A stretch of DNA of 64,000 nucleotides from Bacteroides sp. (lineage in GTDB: Bacteria; Bacteroidota; Bacteroidia; Bacteroidales; Muribaculaceae). Position 1 is the first letter of the stretch, and every line of letters starts with the position of its first letter. Positions 56,124-64,000 of the stretch are shown one piece after another. The stretch is from positions 1-64,000 of the forward strand of contig JAAVDE010000023.1 in the NCBI GenBank assembly GCA_014801955.1. Reading direction: 5' to 3'. The notes under the pieces were generated by a model that saw only the letters and a list, made by a program, of their open reading frames with translations, did not search any database and was not told where the DNA came from. Made by a program: the position numbers and the translations under genes.

Positions 56124-56572
56124 TGAAGATTTCCGATGCTCTCAATGAGGAGAATATTTCGCGGCTTGCATCACGCACTCTGAAAGTCGGGGATGTTTAT
56201 GAAATCACCATGACGGAGGCCAACGGCATCAAGCCTAAAGCAGGCGATTCATCGAGAGATAAATATTTCATAATTTTAGGATTCGACTCAAATGGCGTCG
56301 CCTATGGCGGTGTTATCATCAACTCGCAGATAAACAAAAACCTGCCGCCACACCTGAAAATGTACCACATGCCCATAAAGCAATCAAAATATCGGTTTCT
56401 GCGATATGATTCATTCGTTGATTGCCTGAGACTGAAAATAGCATTTCCTAATAAATTCAACGAATGGAATTATTTGGGCAGGATTGAGGACTACGACGTT
56501 GAGCTAATAATCGGAACAATAAAGGAAAGCCCCGTTGAAAGCGAAAAAAGACTCGCGCAATTCGGGTTATAG
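56123..56572 (+). CDS. Probable toxin partner of the Panacea antitoxin, unassigned family
   Basis: 149 residues, no signal peptide or membrane segment. It is predicted mostly beta: VGDVYEITMTEANGIKPKAG, DKYFIILGFDSNGVAYGGVI, INSQINKNLP and SFVDCLRLKIAFPNKF, with LGRIEDYDVELIIGTIKES at the end. The run of a GD-containing first strand, a K-rich loop, a hydrophobic strand (YFIILGF) and an INSQI strand is reminiscent of the MazF/PemK small beta-barrel. No specific catalytic residues can be assigned, and I do not recognise the family. The start codon overlaps the PanA stop, implying coupled translation with antitoxin first. The toxin role is inferred from this pairing alone. Confidence 0.65.
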   Translation: MKISDALNEENISRLASRTLKVGDVYEITMTEANGIKPKAGDSSRDKYFIILGFDSNGVAYGGVIINSQINKNLPPHLKMYHMPIKQSKYRFLRYDSFVDCLRLKIAFPNKFNEWNYLGRIEDYDVELIIGTIKESPVESEKRLAQFGL

Positions 56573-56613
56573 GAGCGATCCAGGCTTTTTAGTTTTTCGG
56601 GGGGGATAGACAG

Positions 56614-56641
56614 AAAAAGAGGGGCGCTCACGCGTGCCTCT
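56614..56641 (-). terminator. Terminator of superoxide dismutase gene
   Basis: AGAGGGGCGC (56618-56627), loop TCAC, GCGTGCCTCT (56632-56641), eight of ten pairs plus a wobble. On the minus strand it is followed by a T-run (complement of 56614-56618). Confidence 0.65.
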
Positions 56642-56699
56642 CTCTCCATTCATCACATTATGCTTATTGCTTTCTATTCTTATTCAAAAAATTATATTT

Positions 56700-57275
56700 T
56701 TAATAGCGGCTTTCAACGACGTCCCAGTCAACAATGTTCCAGAGGGCGTTGAGGGCGTCGGCGCGCCGGTTTTGATAGTCGAGGTAGTAGGCGTGTTCCC
56801 AAACGTCGAACGTCAGCAGCGGAGTCAGCCCCGAAGTCATCGGGTTGCCGGCGTTTGAGTCAGCCTGGATGAACAGCTTGCCGTCGGAGTCGGCTGCGAG
56901 CCAAACCCAGCCGCTGCCAAACAGGCCGGTGCCTGCCTTGACAAAATCTTCCTTAAACTTTTCGAAAGAGCCGAAGTCGCGGTCAATCGCGCGGCGCAGG
57001 TCGCCGCCGGGTTCGCCACCGCCGTCGGGGCTCAGCGAAAAGAAATAGAAGATATGGTTCCATGCCTGCGAGGCATTGTTGAACAGCGCACCGTCGGATT
57101 CGCATATGATTTCCTCGAGGCTCAAGCTCTCGAAGTGAGTGTCTTTGATGAGAGCATTGAGGTTGTCGATATATGTTTTCTCGTGCTTGCCATAGTGGAA
57201 GCGGACGGTTTCCTCGCTGATTGCGGGGGCGAGCGCTGCGGCATCGTAGGGAAGTTCGGGTTGGACGTATTTCAT
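56700..57275 (-). CDS. sodB: Iron/manganese superoxide dismutase
   Basis: 191 residues. It converts superoxide to oxygen and hydrogen peroxide. The four metal ligands are all present and at standard positions: H27 (in RFHYGKHEKTY), H74 (in NNASQAWNHIFYF), D157 and H161 (in FDVWEHAYYLDYQNRRAD). The pattern is that of Fe-type or cambialistic Bacteroides enzymes; the metal preference cannot be decided by eye. Cytoplasmic. It lies next to rubrerythrin on the same strand, but a hairpin at 57385-57422 separates them, so they form an oxidative-stress neighbourhood rather than a clear operon. Confidence 0.96.
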   Translation of the reverse strand: MKYVQPELPYDAAALAPAISEETVRFHYGKHEKTYIDNLNALIKDTHFESLSLEEIICESDGALFNNASQAWNHIFYFFSLSPDGGGEPGGDLRRAIDRDFGSFEKFKEDFVKAGTGLFGSGWVWLAADSDGKLFIQADSNAGNPMTSGLTPLLTFDVWEHAYYLDYQNRRADALNALWNIVDWDVVESRY

Positions 57276-57384
57276 AGCTGTTGTTTGTTTTTGAATTACA
57301 TCTTTAGAACGCTCCGGCGCCCCTGAAAGTTCCCCGGAAAAGAATATTTAACACTTTCTTTCGCCGACCGGCGCGGGGGTGAGA

Positions 57385-57422
57385 AACGGGCTCCCGCAAC
57401 CGTTGTGGTGCAGAAGCCCGTT
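57385..57422 (-). terminator. Probable terminator of rubrerythrin gene
   Basis: AACGGGCT (57385-57392) and AGCCCGTT (57415-57422) are complementary around a 22-nt loop, 48 nt after the rubrerythrin stop. On the minus strand TCTC follows; termination strength is uncertain. Confidence 0.45.
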
Positions 57423-57469
57423 CGGGGTTTAATGCTATTATGTAACGACTTATATATGTGTTTGCAGAA

Positions 57470-58051
57470 TTAGTCGAGATCCATATCGAGCGGCATGTAG
57501 TGCTGATAGGGGTGGTCGCAGGCCGGACATGCTTTGGGCGGTTCGGTGCCATAGTAGGTGTAGCCACAAACCAGACACTGCCATTCAATCGGCTGCTCGC
57601 GTTTCCAGACAGTGCCGGTCTTGATCTGCTCGATAAACTTGCGGAAACGTTTTTCGTGGCGGGCCTCAACTTCGGCAATGGCGCGGAAGTGGGCGGCGAT
57701 GGCGGGGAAGCCTTCGGCGTCGGCTGTTTCGGCGGCCTGAACGTAGGCGCTGACGCCCTCGCGCTGCTCTTCTTCGGCGGCGGTCGTGAGGTTTTCGAGG
57801 GTAGTTCCGATAACGCCGGCATCAACCGTGAGGTCAACGGCTACCTGGCCGCCTTCGAGGAACTTGAAGAACACCTTGCCGTGGCGAAGCTCATTGGCTG
57901 CGGTATCGGTAAATACTTTTGCGATGGGATAGTAGCCTTCTTTCTCAGCCTGGGCTGCATAATAAGTATAGCGGGAATAGGCTGCGGATTCAGCCATATA
58001 ACTTGCAACGAGGTTCTGTTCGGTCTTTGTACCTTTAATGGATTTTGTCAT
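57470..58051 (-). CDS. rbr: Rubrerythrin
   Basis: 193 residues. Reduces hydrogen peroxide in anaerobes using a di-iron site and a rubredoxin iron. The N-terminal ferritin-like four-helix domain has the two EXXH-type iron motifs: NELRHGKVFFKFLEG and EVEARHEKRFRKFIE, plus the helix glutamates in NLVASYMAESAAYSRYTYY. The C-terminal rubredoxin-like domain carries CLVCGYTYYG and CPACDHPYQHY (two CxxC pairs). Length is normal. Start ATG at 58051. With the neighbouring superoxide dismutase it covers both steps of superoxide detoxification. Confidence 0.96.
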   Translation of the reverse strand: MTKSIKGTKTEQNLVASYMAESAAYSRYTYYAAQAEKEGYYPIAKVFTDTAANELRHGKVFFKFLEGGQVAVDLTVDAGVIGTTLENLTTAAEEEQREGVSAYVQAAETADAEGFPAIAAHFRAIAEVEARHEKRFRKFIEQIKTGTVWKREQPIEWQCLVCGYTYYGTEPPKACPACDHPYQHYMPLDMDLD

Positions 58052-58187
58052 AGCTTATATACTTTTTTAGCGGTTAATCTGACTTAAAAACACGTCGGAC
58101 GGGCAAAATGTTCACCGCTGCGGGGTGCGCGGCGCAGGCGCGGCGCGGTTTTGTTAAATTAATGGTTAGTTTTTCATTTATTTTTCG

Positions 58188-58195
58188 TAAATTTG
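58188..58195 (+). promoter_or_regulatory. pta promoter -7 box
   Basis: TAAATTTG, 39 nt before the pta ATG at 58235; the -33 region is not a clean TTG. Confidence 0.6.
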
Positions 58196-58234
58196 CACGC
58201 ATTAAACAAACCTGACCACATCAAGTACCAACCT

Positions 58235-59227
58235 ATGGACCTGCTACAACACATGACTGAACGCGCGCGCTCGCTGCAGCGCTGCGTAGTGCTGCCCGAG
58301 GGCAACGAACCCCGCACCCTTCGTGCCGCAAACCGCATTCTTGGCGAAGGCCTCGCCAAAGTAATTCTCATCGGTAACGCCGACGAAATCAACGCACTTG
58401 CCGCCGCCGATGGCCTCGAAGCCATTGCTCAGGCACAGATCGTTGACCCCGCCGACAAGGCCGTTATCGACCGCTATGCCCCGGTTCTTCTCGAACTCCG
58501 CAAGTCGAAAGGCATGACCGAAGAACAGGCTGCGAAAACCGCTGCCGATCCCTTGTATCTCGGCTGCCTGATGGTTAAGACCGGCGACGCATACTGCATG
58601 GTTGCTGGTGCGGAAAACACTACCGGCGACGTTCTGCGCGCCGCCTTCCAGGTAATCAAGACCCGCCCGGGCATCGACGTTGTTTCCGGCGCGTTCATCA
58701 TGATTATGCCCGAAGGCGTTGACTACGGAACCGACGGCATCATGATTTTCGCCGACTGCGCCGTAGTTCCCAACCCCGACGCCCGCCAGCTGGCACAAAT
58801 CGCCGTTTCCTCGGCCGAAACCGCCCGCAAAATCGCCGGCATCGAGCCGCGCGTTGCAATGCTCTCCTACTCGACCAAAGGCTCCGGCAAGGGCGACCAG
58901 GTCGACAAGGTCGTTGAAGCAACCCGCCTGGCCCACGAAATGGACCCCTGCGTTGACCTCGACGGCGAACTGCAGGCCGACGCCGCAATCGTTCCCGTCG
59001 TTGCCGCCAAAAAGGCTCCCGGCTCGGAAGTTGCCGGCAAGGCCAACGTTCTTGTGTTCCCCTCGCTCGAAGTCGGCAACATTGCCTATAAGCTCGTTCA
59101 GCGCATTGCCGGCGCCCAGGCCGTAGGCCCCGTTCTGCAGGGCTTGGCCGCTCCGGTCAATGACCTCAGCCGCGGCGCTTCGTGGGAAGACATCTACAAA
59201 ACCATCATCATGACCTGCAACCAGTAA
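58235..59227 (+). CDS. pta: Phosphate acetyltransferase
   Basis: 330 residues (short, PTA_PTB-domain-only form). Converts acetyl-CoA and phosphate to acetyl phosphate. Signatures: RCVVLPEGNEPRTLRAA at the N-terminus, YLGCLMVKTGDAYCMVAGA, SYSTKGSGKGDQVDKVVEA, ELQADAAIVP and NVLVFPSLEVGNIAYKLVQR. The start is MDLLQHMTERA; 14 upstream in-frame codons cover the promoter and leader. ackA follows 11 nt later, so the two form the usual acetate/ATP-generating operon of a fermenter. Confidence 0.96.
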   Translation: MDLLQHMTERARSLQRCVVLPEGNEPRTLRAANRILGEGLAKVILIGNADEINALAAADGLEAIAQAQIVDPADKAVIDRYAPVLLELRKSKGMTEEQAAKTAADPLYLGCLMVKTGDAYCMVAGAENTTGDVLRAAFQVIKTRPGIDVVSGAFIMIMPEGVDYGTDGIMIFADCAVVPNPDARQLAQIAVSSAETARKIAGIEPRVAMLSYSTKGSGKGDQVDKVVEATRLAHEMDPCVDLDGELQADAAIVPVVAAKKAPGSEVAGKANVLVFPSLEVGNIAYKLVQRIAGAQAVGPVLQGLAAPVNDLSRGASWEDIYKTIIMTCNQ

Positions 59228-59238
59228 TTCAAGCATAT

Positions 59239-60438
59239 ATGAAAATTCTCGTTCTCAACTGCGGCTCCAGCTCAGTTAAATATAAGCTCATCGACACCGC
59301 CTCGGAAGAAGTTCTCGCTGAAGGCGGCGTTGAAAAAATCGGTCTCGCCGACGGCTTTCTGAAATTTAAGTTCCACGGCGCAAAGGAAGTTAAGGAACTC
59401 GGCCTGGTTGACCACAACGGTGCAATCAACGCCGTTCTCAACATTCTGACCGACAAGAAATTCGGTTGCATCCCGTCGCTGAAAGACATCGACGCCGTCG
59501 GCCACCGCCTGGTCCACGGCGGCACCAAGTTCTCCGGCTCGGTTCTCATAACCGACGAAGTCAAGGAAATGGTTCGCGAGTGCTACCCCCTGGCTCCGCT
59601 CCATAACCCCGCCAACATGACCGGCGTTGAAGCTATCGACACTCTGATGCCCGGCGTTCCGCAGGTCGGCGTGTTCGACACCGCATTCCACCAGACCATG
59701 CCCCCGAAGGCCTACATGTATGCCCTCCCCTATAAATACTATGAGGAAGACGGCGTTCGCCGCTATGGCTTCCACGGCACCAGCCACCGCTACGTCAGCC
59801 AGCGCGTTTGCGAAATTCTCGGCGTAGACCCCGCCAAGCAGCGCATCATCACCTGCCATATCGGCAACGGCGGCTCAATCGCAGCCGTTGTTGGCGGCAA
59901 GAGCGTTGACACCTCAATGGGCCTCACTCCGACCGAAGGCCTGATGATGGGCACCCGCTGCGGCGACGTTGACCCGGGCGCGCTGACCTACCTGATGGAG
60001 CGCCGCGGCATGACCGACGCCGACGTTCAGAAAATGATCAACAAGGAGAGCGGCGTTGCGGCCATCAGCGGCCTGAGCAACGACATGCGCGAAATCGAAG
60101 CCGCCGTTAAGTCGGGCCACGAACGCGCAACCCTGGCGCTGGACATGTATGAACACCGCATTATCAAATATGTCGGCGCCTATGCAGCCGAAATGGGCGG
60201 CGTTGACATCATCGTGTTCACCGGCGGCGTTGGCGAAAACCAGGTCGGCGTGCGCGAAAACGTTTGCGCTCCGCTGAAATTCATGGGTGTTGAGCTCGAC
60301 AACGCTCTGAACGCCACCGTCCACGGCACCGAAACCGTTATTTCAACTCCCGCTTCGAAAGTCAAGGTTGTAGTCGTTCCGACCGACGAGGAACTGACCA
60401 TTGCCCGCGACACCCGCGACATCGTTGAAAAACTCTAA
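59239..60438 (+). CDS. ackA: Acetate kinase
   Basis: 399 residues. Makes ATP and acetate from acetyl phosphate. ASKHA-fold signatures: MKILVLNCGSSSVKYKLID at the N-terminus, HRLVHGG, VFDTAFHQTMPPKAYMYALP, RYGFHGTSHRYV, HIGNGGSIAAV with SVDTSMGLTPTEGLMMGTR, and IVFTGGVGENQVGVRE. The start is ATG 59239, 11 nt after pta; upstream in-frame codons lie inside pta. A strong hairpin 20 nt past the stop (60458-60500) probably ends the transcript. Confidence 0.98.
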   Translation: MKILVLNCGSSSVKYKLIDTASEEVLAEGGVEKIGLADGFLKFKFHGAKEVKELGLVDHNGAINAVLNILTDKKFGCIPSLKDIDAVGHRLVHGGTKFSGSVLITDEVKEMVRECYPLAPLHNPANMTGVEAIDTLMPGVPQVGVFDTAFHQTMPPKAYMYALPYKYYEEDGVRRYGFHGTSHRYVSQRVCEILGVDPAKQRIITCHIGNGGSIAAVVGGKSVDTSMGLTPTEGLMMGTRCGDVDPGALTYLMERRGMTDADVQKMINKESGVAAISGLSNDMREIEAAVKSGHERATLALDMYEHRIIKYVGAYAAEMGGVDIIVFTGGVGENQVGVRENVCAPLKFMGVELDNALNATVHGTETVISTPASKVKVVVVPTDEELTIARDTRDIVEKL

Positions 60439-60457
60439 TCTCCGATTCTCCGTTACG

Positions 60458-60500
60458 TTAGTAATCAGTAACCGGCGGCGTGCCGGTTACTAATTACTAA
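60458..60500 (+). terminator. Long hairpin after ackA built from the AATTAGT-type repeat
   Basis: A 19-bp stem with one mismatch: TTAGTAATCAGTAACCGGC (60458-60476), loop GGCGT, GCCGGTTACTAATTACTAA (60482-60500), then TTGTTTG. The outer arms are copies of the heptad repeat found at three other intergenic sites. Confidence 0.7.
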
Positions 60501-60544
60501 TTGTTTGATTAATAACCCCTCCCCCATTAAAAAGAATTAAAGCA

Positions 60545-61435
60545 GTGATTAAAGTAGCAATCGTTGGCTACGGAAACATCGGGCGCTATGTGCTCGACTC
60601 CGTTCTTGAAGCCCCCGACATGGAACTGGCCGGCATCGTTCGCCGCTCGGCTGAAAACATCCCCGCAGAACTGCGCGACTTCAACGTCGTTACCGACATT
60701 GCCCGCCTGGGCAAGGTTGACGTTGCGATTCTCGCAACCCCCACTCGCCACGTTGAAGAAAACGCAGCCAAATATCTGGCCGCCGGCATCAACACAGTGG
60801 ACTCCTTCGACATCCACGGCTCCATTCCGGCCCTTCGCCGCAACCTGGGCGAGGTTGCCCGCGCCAACGGAACGGTTGCCATTATCTCCGCCGGCTGGGA
60901 CCCGGGTTCCGACTCTATCGTGCGCGCACTGATGGAAGCCGCCGCCCCCAAGGGCGTTACCTATACCAACTTCGGCCCCGGAATGAGCATGGGCCACAGC
61001 GTATGCGTCCGCTCCAAGGAGGGCGTGAAAGACGCCCTGTCGATGACCATTCCGCTCGGAACCGGCATTCACCGCCGCATGGTCTACGTTGAGCTGCTCC
61101 CCGGCGCCAAACTCGAGGAGGTTGCCGCGGCAGTCAAGGCCGACCCCTATTTTGCGAGCGACGAAACGCACGTTTTCCAGGTTGAGTCGGTCGATGCCGT
61201 GCGCGACATGGGCCACGGCGTCAACATGACCCGCAAAGGCACCTCGGGCCGCACTCCCTCGCAGCGCTTCGAGTTCAACATGGCCATCAACAATCCGGCC
61301 CTGACGGCCCAGATTCTCGTCGGCGCCGCCCGCGCCGCCATGCGCCAGCAGCCCGGCTGCTACACTATGATTGAAATCCCGGTGGTTGACCTTCTGCCCG
61401 GCTCGCGCGAAGACAACGTTGCCCACCTCGTTTAA
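60545..61435 (+). CDS. ddh: meso-Diaminopimelate D-dehydrogenase
   Basis: 296 residues. Reductively aminates tetrahydrodipicolinate to meso-diaminopimelate with NADPH, a short lysine/peptidoglycan-precursor route. The Rossmann motif VAIVGYGNIGRYVLDSV and the NADP-binding VRRSAE follow the N-terminus. ILATPTRHVEENAAKYLAAG and IISAGWDPGSDSIVRALME are family signatures, as is NFGPGMSMGHSV. GTG start at 60545 (GTG ATT AAA GTA), which places the Rossmann motif at the usual position. Downstream surE begins 26 nt after its stop. Confidence 0.93.
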   Translation: MIKVAIVGYGNIGRYVLDSVLEAPDMELAGIVRRSAENIPAELRDFNVVTDIARLGKVDVAILATPTRHVEENAAKYLAAGINTVDSFDIHGSIPALRRNLGEVARANGTVAIISAGWDPGSDSIVRALMEAAAPKGVTYTNFGPGMSMGHSVCVRSKEGVKDALSMTIPLGTGIHRRMVYVELLPGAKLEEVAAAVKADPYFASDETHVFQVESVDAVRDMGHGVNMTRKGTSGRTPSQRFEFNMAINNPALTAQILVGAARAAMRQQPGCYTMIEIPVVDLLPGSREDNVAHLV

Positions 61436-61461
61436 TTCCACCCCCTCTATATTCCCCCGAA

Positions 61462-62241
61462 ATGGAACAGAAAGAACGCCCCTTGATTCTCATTGCTAAC
61501 GACGACGGCATTTCGGCCCGCGGCCTGCGCCACCTTATTGACTGCGTCAACCAAATGGATTTGGACGCGGAAATCTATGCCGTAGCCCCTGCCGGCCACT
61601 GCTCCGGCATGAGCTCGGCCATCACCGTCAACGGCCCGCTCCACCTGATTGAACACCCCGACTATGAGGGTGCGAAAATGTTTGCCGTCACCGGCACTCC
61701 GGTCGATTGCGTCAAGCTCGGCATCCACGCCGCCCTGCCCCGTATTCCCGACCTGATGCTCTCGGGCGTTAACCACGGCTCCAACTCCGGCAACTCCAAT
61801 ATTTACAGCGGCACGATGGGCGCCGCCATGGAAGCCTGCATGATCGGCATTCCGGCCATCGGCTTCTCGCTGCTGACCCACGACCCCGACGCCGACTTTT
61901 CGGAAACGACGCCTTTCATTAAGCGCATCATCGCAACGGTAATGGAAAAAGGTCTGCCCAAGGGCGTTTGCCTGAACGTTAACATGCCGAAGAACTGCGT
62001 TCCAAAGGGAATCAAGGTAACGGCCTGCGCCGAAGGCCGCTGGACCGAGGAATATCAGGACTACACGTCGCCCCACGGCCAGAAATTCTACTGGCTCACT
62101 GGCCAATACGTCGATTTCGACCCCGAAAATCCCGCCGGCGACAACTACTGGCTCCGCCGCGACTACGTTACCGTTACCCCCATCCGCCCCGACCAGACCG
62201 CATTCGACGCAATTCCAGCCCTTTCAACTCTTCTTGACTAA
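61462..62241 (+). CDS. surE: 5'/3'-nucleotidase SurE
   Basis: 259 residues. Metal-dependent phosphatase acting on nucleoside monophosphates and some other phosphate esters. The N-terminal metal-binding LILIANDDGISARGLRHL has the DD pair. Further motifs are VAPAGHCSGMSSAIT, TGTPVDCVKLG and SGVNHGSNSGNSNIYSGTMG. Length is normal. ATG start. The gene ends 1 nt before the polyprenyl synthase ATG, so the two are probably one transcript. Confidence 0.96.
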   Translation: MEQKERPLILIANDDGISARGLRHLIDCVNQMDLDAEIYAVAPAGHCSGMSSAITVNGPLHLIEHPDYEGAKMFAVTGTPVDCVKLGIHAALPRIPDLMLSGVNHGSNSGNSNIYSGTMGAAMEACMIGIPAIGFSLLTHDPDADFSETTPFIKRIIATVMEKGLPKGVCLNVNMPKNCVPKGIKVTACAEGRWTEEYQDYTSPHGQKFYWLTGQYVDFDPENPAGDNYWLRRDYVTVTPIRPDQTAFDAIPALSTLLD

Positions 62242-62242
62242 A

Positions 62243-63238
62243 ATGAACCCTCCGACTCTCGAACCTATAGCCGCCGCCATAGCTCCCGAACTGCGCGAGC
62301 TGAATGACCGAATACTGATGTCGTTGTCGTCGCCCAACGACATGATGAACGGCATTGTTAGAGAGTATTTGCGGCGCAAAGGCAAACAGATTCGCCCGAT
62401 TCTGGTGATTCTGTCGGCGCGCCTGTTTGGCGACAAAACAACGCAGAAGGTCATTTCGGCAGCCGCGTCGGTCGAGATGCTCCATAACGCATCGCTCATC
62501 CACGACGACGTTGTTGACGAATCGAAGCTGCGACGCAACGAACCGACCCTCAACGGCATCTGGGATAACCACATAGCCGTTCTCGTCGGCGATTTTTTCA
62601 CTTCAACGTCGCTCCAGCTGGCGTCGGCAACCGACGACCTGCGCGTTATCAACACTATTGCCAACCTGGGCCGCCGCCTGGCAATGGGCGAGCTCGACCA
62701 GATTTATAACGCCAGGTACCACCGCCTGTCGGAACAGGCCTATTTCCAAACCATCGACCACAAAACGGCGTCGCTCTTCGTTGCCTGCGCCGACATGGGC
62801 GCCTTTGCAGCCAACGTTGACAACGACGACCCGCGCCTGGAGGCGCTGCGCACCTTTGCGCGCAACCTGGGCCTCTGCTTCCAGATAACCGACGACATTT
62901 TCGACTACTACCCGCGCCAGGCCGAAATCGGCAAACCGACCGGCAACGACCTGCGCGAAGGAAAGGTAACGCTCCCGCTGCTGAGCGTTTTGCTGCGCCC
63001 CGACGTCCCGGGCCGCGACCGGATGCTGGCCCTGCTGTCGAAAGATTCGCTGTCGACCGAGGAAATCGCCGTTCTGACCAAATATGCCATCGACAACGGC
63101 GGCATTGACTACTCACGCGAAAAAATTCAGCAGCTCGCCGACGCGGCCGCCCGCGCTCTCGACGCGGCTTTCGACGACTGCGAAGCCCGCAGGGCCCTGC
63201 ATAATCTTTTGCTCCACGTTATTCACCGTTCAAAGTAA
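62243..63238 (+). CDS. Polyprenyl (octaprenyl-type) diphosphate synthase
   Basis: 331 residues. All-helical trans-isoprenyl diphosphate synthase; extends farnesyl diphosphate with isopentenyl diphosphate, probably for the menaquinone side chain. First Asp-rich motif HDDVVDESKLRRNEPT with preceding KQIRPILVILSAR; second Asp-rich motif QITDDIFDYYPRQAEIGKPTGNDLREGKVTLPLL. The start is ATG 62243 (MNPPTLEPI); a TTG three codons earlier lies within surE. Product length cannot be fixed by eye. It is followed 18 nt later by a GH13 gene. Confidence 0.93.
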   Translation: MNPPTLEPIAAAIAPELRELNDRILMSLSSPNDMMNGIVREYLRRKGKQIRPILVILSARLFGDKTTQKVISAAASVEMLHNASLIHDDVVDESKLRRNEPTLNGIWDNHIAVLVGDFFTSTSLQLASATDDLRVINTIANLGRRLAMGELDQIYNARYHRLSEQAYFQTIDHKTASLFVACADMGAFAANVDNDDPRLEALRTFARNLGLCFQITDDIFDYYPRQAEIGKPTGNDLREGKVTLPLLSVLLRPDVPGRDRMLALLSKDSLSTEEIAVLTKYAIDNGGIDYSREKIQQLADAAARALDAAFDDCEARRALHNLLLHVIHRSK

Positions 63239-63256
63239 CCAGTGCACAACGCGTCA

Positions 63257-64000
63257 ATGAAACCAATTATCTATCAGATGTTGCCCCGCCTTTTCGGCAA
63301 CAGCAACCCGACCTGCGAGCCGTGTGGCTCCCTGCAAACCAACGGTTCGGGCCATTTCAGCGACATCACCAACTCAACGCTCCGCGCAATCCACGCCCTG
63401 GGGGCGACCCACGTCTGGTACACCGGAGTTATCGAACACGCCCACTGCCCCGACTACTCAGCCTATGGCATCCCCGCAGATAACCCCCATGTTATCAAGG
63501 GGCAGGCCGGCTCGCCATATGCAATCAGCGACTACTACGACGTTGACCCCGACCTGGCCGACAATCCCGCCGAACGCATGGCGGAGTTCCAGGCCCTGAT
63601 TGACCGCACCCACGAGCAGGGGCTGAAGGTGGTGCTCGACTTCGTGCCGAACCACGTTGCCCGCGTCTACCACAGCGACGCCGCCCCCAAGGGAGTCAAA
63701 GACTTCGGAACGACCGACGACCCCTCGCTTGCCTTTCACCCCGACAACAACTATTACTACCTCCCGGGCCAGCGCTTCGCCCCGACGAACGTCCACCTGG
63801 GCGACTACGTTGAAGAGCCCGCCCGCGCCTCGGGCAACGACTGCTTCACTCCGGCACCCGACCGCAACGACTGGTATGAAACGGTTAAGTTGAACTATGG
63901 CGTTGACTACGTTGGCGGAACCGGCTGCCACTTCGACCCGATTCCCGACACCTGGCACAAGATGCTCAACATTTTGCGCTACTGGGCCCGCAAGGGGGTC
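63257..64000 (+). CDS. Alpha-amylase-family (GH13) protein, 5' part only
   Basis: 248 codons visible; the gene runs past the window edge. The N-terminal IIYQMLPRLFGNSNPT is the usual beginning of a GH13 barrel. FSDITNSTLRAIHALGATHV followed by WYTGVIEHA matches strands 1-2, and conserved region I is GLKVVLDFVPNHVAR. No signal peptide, so it appears cytoplasmic, or the start is further upstream. GH13 enzymes cleave or transfer alpha-glucosidic linkages. The catalytic Asp/Glu/Asp lie beyond the visible part, so activity cannot be verified. The start ATG (MKPIIYQMLP) fits the family's N-terminus. Confidence 0.85.
   Translation, partial: MKPIIYQMLPRLFGNSNPTCEPCGSLQTNGSGHFSDITNSTLRAIHALGATHVWYTGVIEHAHCPDYSAYGIPADNPHVIKGQAGSPYAISDYYDVDPDLADNPAERMAEFQALIDRTHEQGLKVVLDFVPNHVARVYHSDAAPKGVKDFGTTDDPSLAFHPDNNYYYLPGQRFAPTNVHLGDYVEEPARASGNDCFTPAPDRNDWYETVKLNYGVDYVGGTGCHFDPIPDTWHKMLNILRYWARKGV

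Noticed and set aside
57304-57837. Basic Ser/Pro-rich 177-codon minus-strand frame
   Set aside because: It lies mostly over rubrerythrin in another frame, runs through a hairpin, and has no family features.

Overview
The window looks like chromosomal DNA of a gut-type member of the Bacteroidales (Bacteroidota). The -7 boxes have the form TAnnTTTG, usually about 20 bp after a TTG, and most starts lack a Shine-Dalgarno sequence. There is a SusC/SusD operon, BACON and Ig-like secreted proteins, an EF-G2 paralogue, and house-keeping genes with Bacteroides-type architecture. Overall GC is fairly high with strongly GC-ending codons. Together with short C-terminal tails of the form YDLQGR...G.Y, this suggests a Muribaculaceae/Prevotella-like lineage; the family assignment is a guess.

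Layout. 0-9.3 kb (mostly minus strand): EF-G2 (fusA2), a divergent 45-residue mini-gene with its own terminator, a DbpA-like helicase, a shrunken HigA-like protein, PurM, YidC and CTP synthase. 9.4-12.8 kb: an AT-richer AraC regulator plus TonB receptor module with unusual promoter architecture. 12.9-16.5 kb: a large secreted GH95 fucosidase. 16.5-21.6 kb: a BadF-type sugar kinase, SerB, MscL, MurI, a Dus enzyme and a GIN-domain protein. 21.9-29.6 kb: two paralogous large Ig-like secreted proteins. 29.7-34.1 kb: a tight five-gene operon (DUF5106 lipoprotein, CvpA, SufB, SDF symporter, LysE exporter). Then Pgk.

35.5-37.6 kb: an AAA ATPase plus RloB-like TOPRIM pair, probable phage defence of the AbiL/Rlo type. 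37.7-47.2 kb (minus): a secreted BACON-like protein, then a SusC-SusD-zinc metallopeptidase-DUF4302 nutrient-uptake operon. 47.4-53.8 kb: an RhlE-type helicase, an M60 (enhancin/mucinase-like) peptidase with a partner secreted protein, and tRNA-Cys. 53.8-56.6 kb: a DUF4301 protein and a Panacea-domain antitoxin with a small unassigned partner (probable PanAT toxin-antitoxin pair). 56.7-64 kb: superoxide dismutase, rubrerythrin, Pta-AckA, diaminopimelate dehydrogenase, SurE, polyprenyl diphosphate synthase, and the start of a GH13 enzyme cut by the window edge.

The theme is a glycan/mucin-fed anaerobe: a fucosidase, an M60 peptidase, TonB/Sus uptake, acetate-forming energy metabolism and oxygen defence. 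The observations most worth following are: a shared TATGTT-N4-AACATA palindrome upstream of fusA2 and of susC; the PanA plus unknown partner pair; the AAA/RloB pair preceded by a 12-bp perfect inverted repeat; the HTH-less HigA relic; and the unusual repeats and palindromes around the AraC-TonB module. No CRISPR array, transposase, integrase or prophage was seen.
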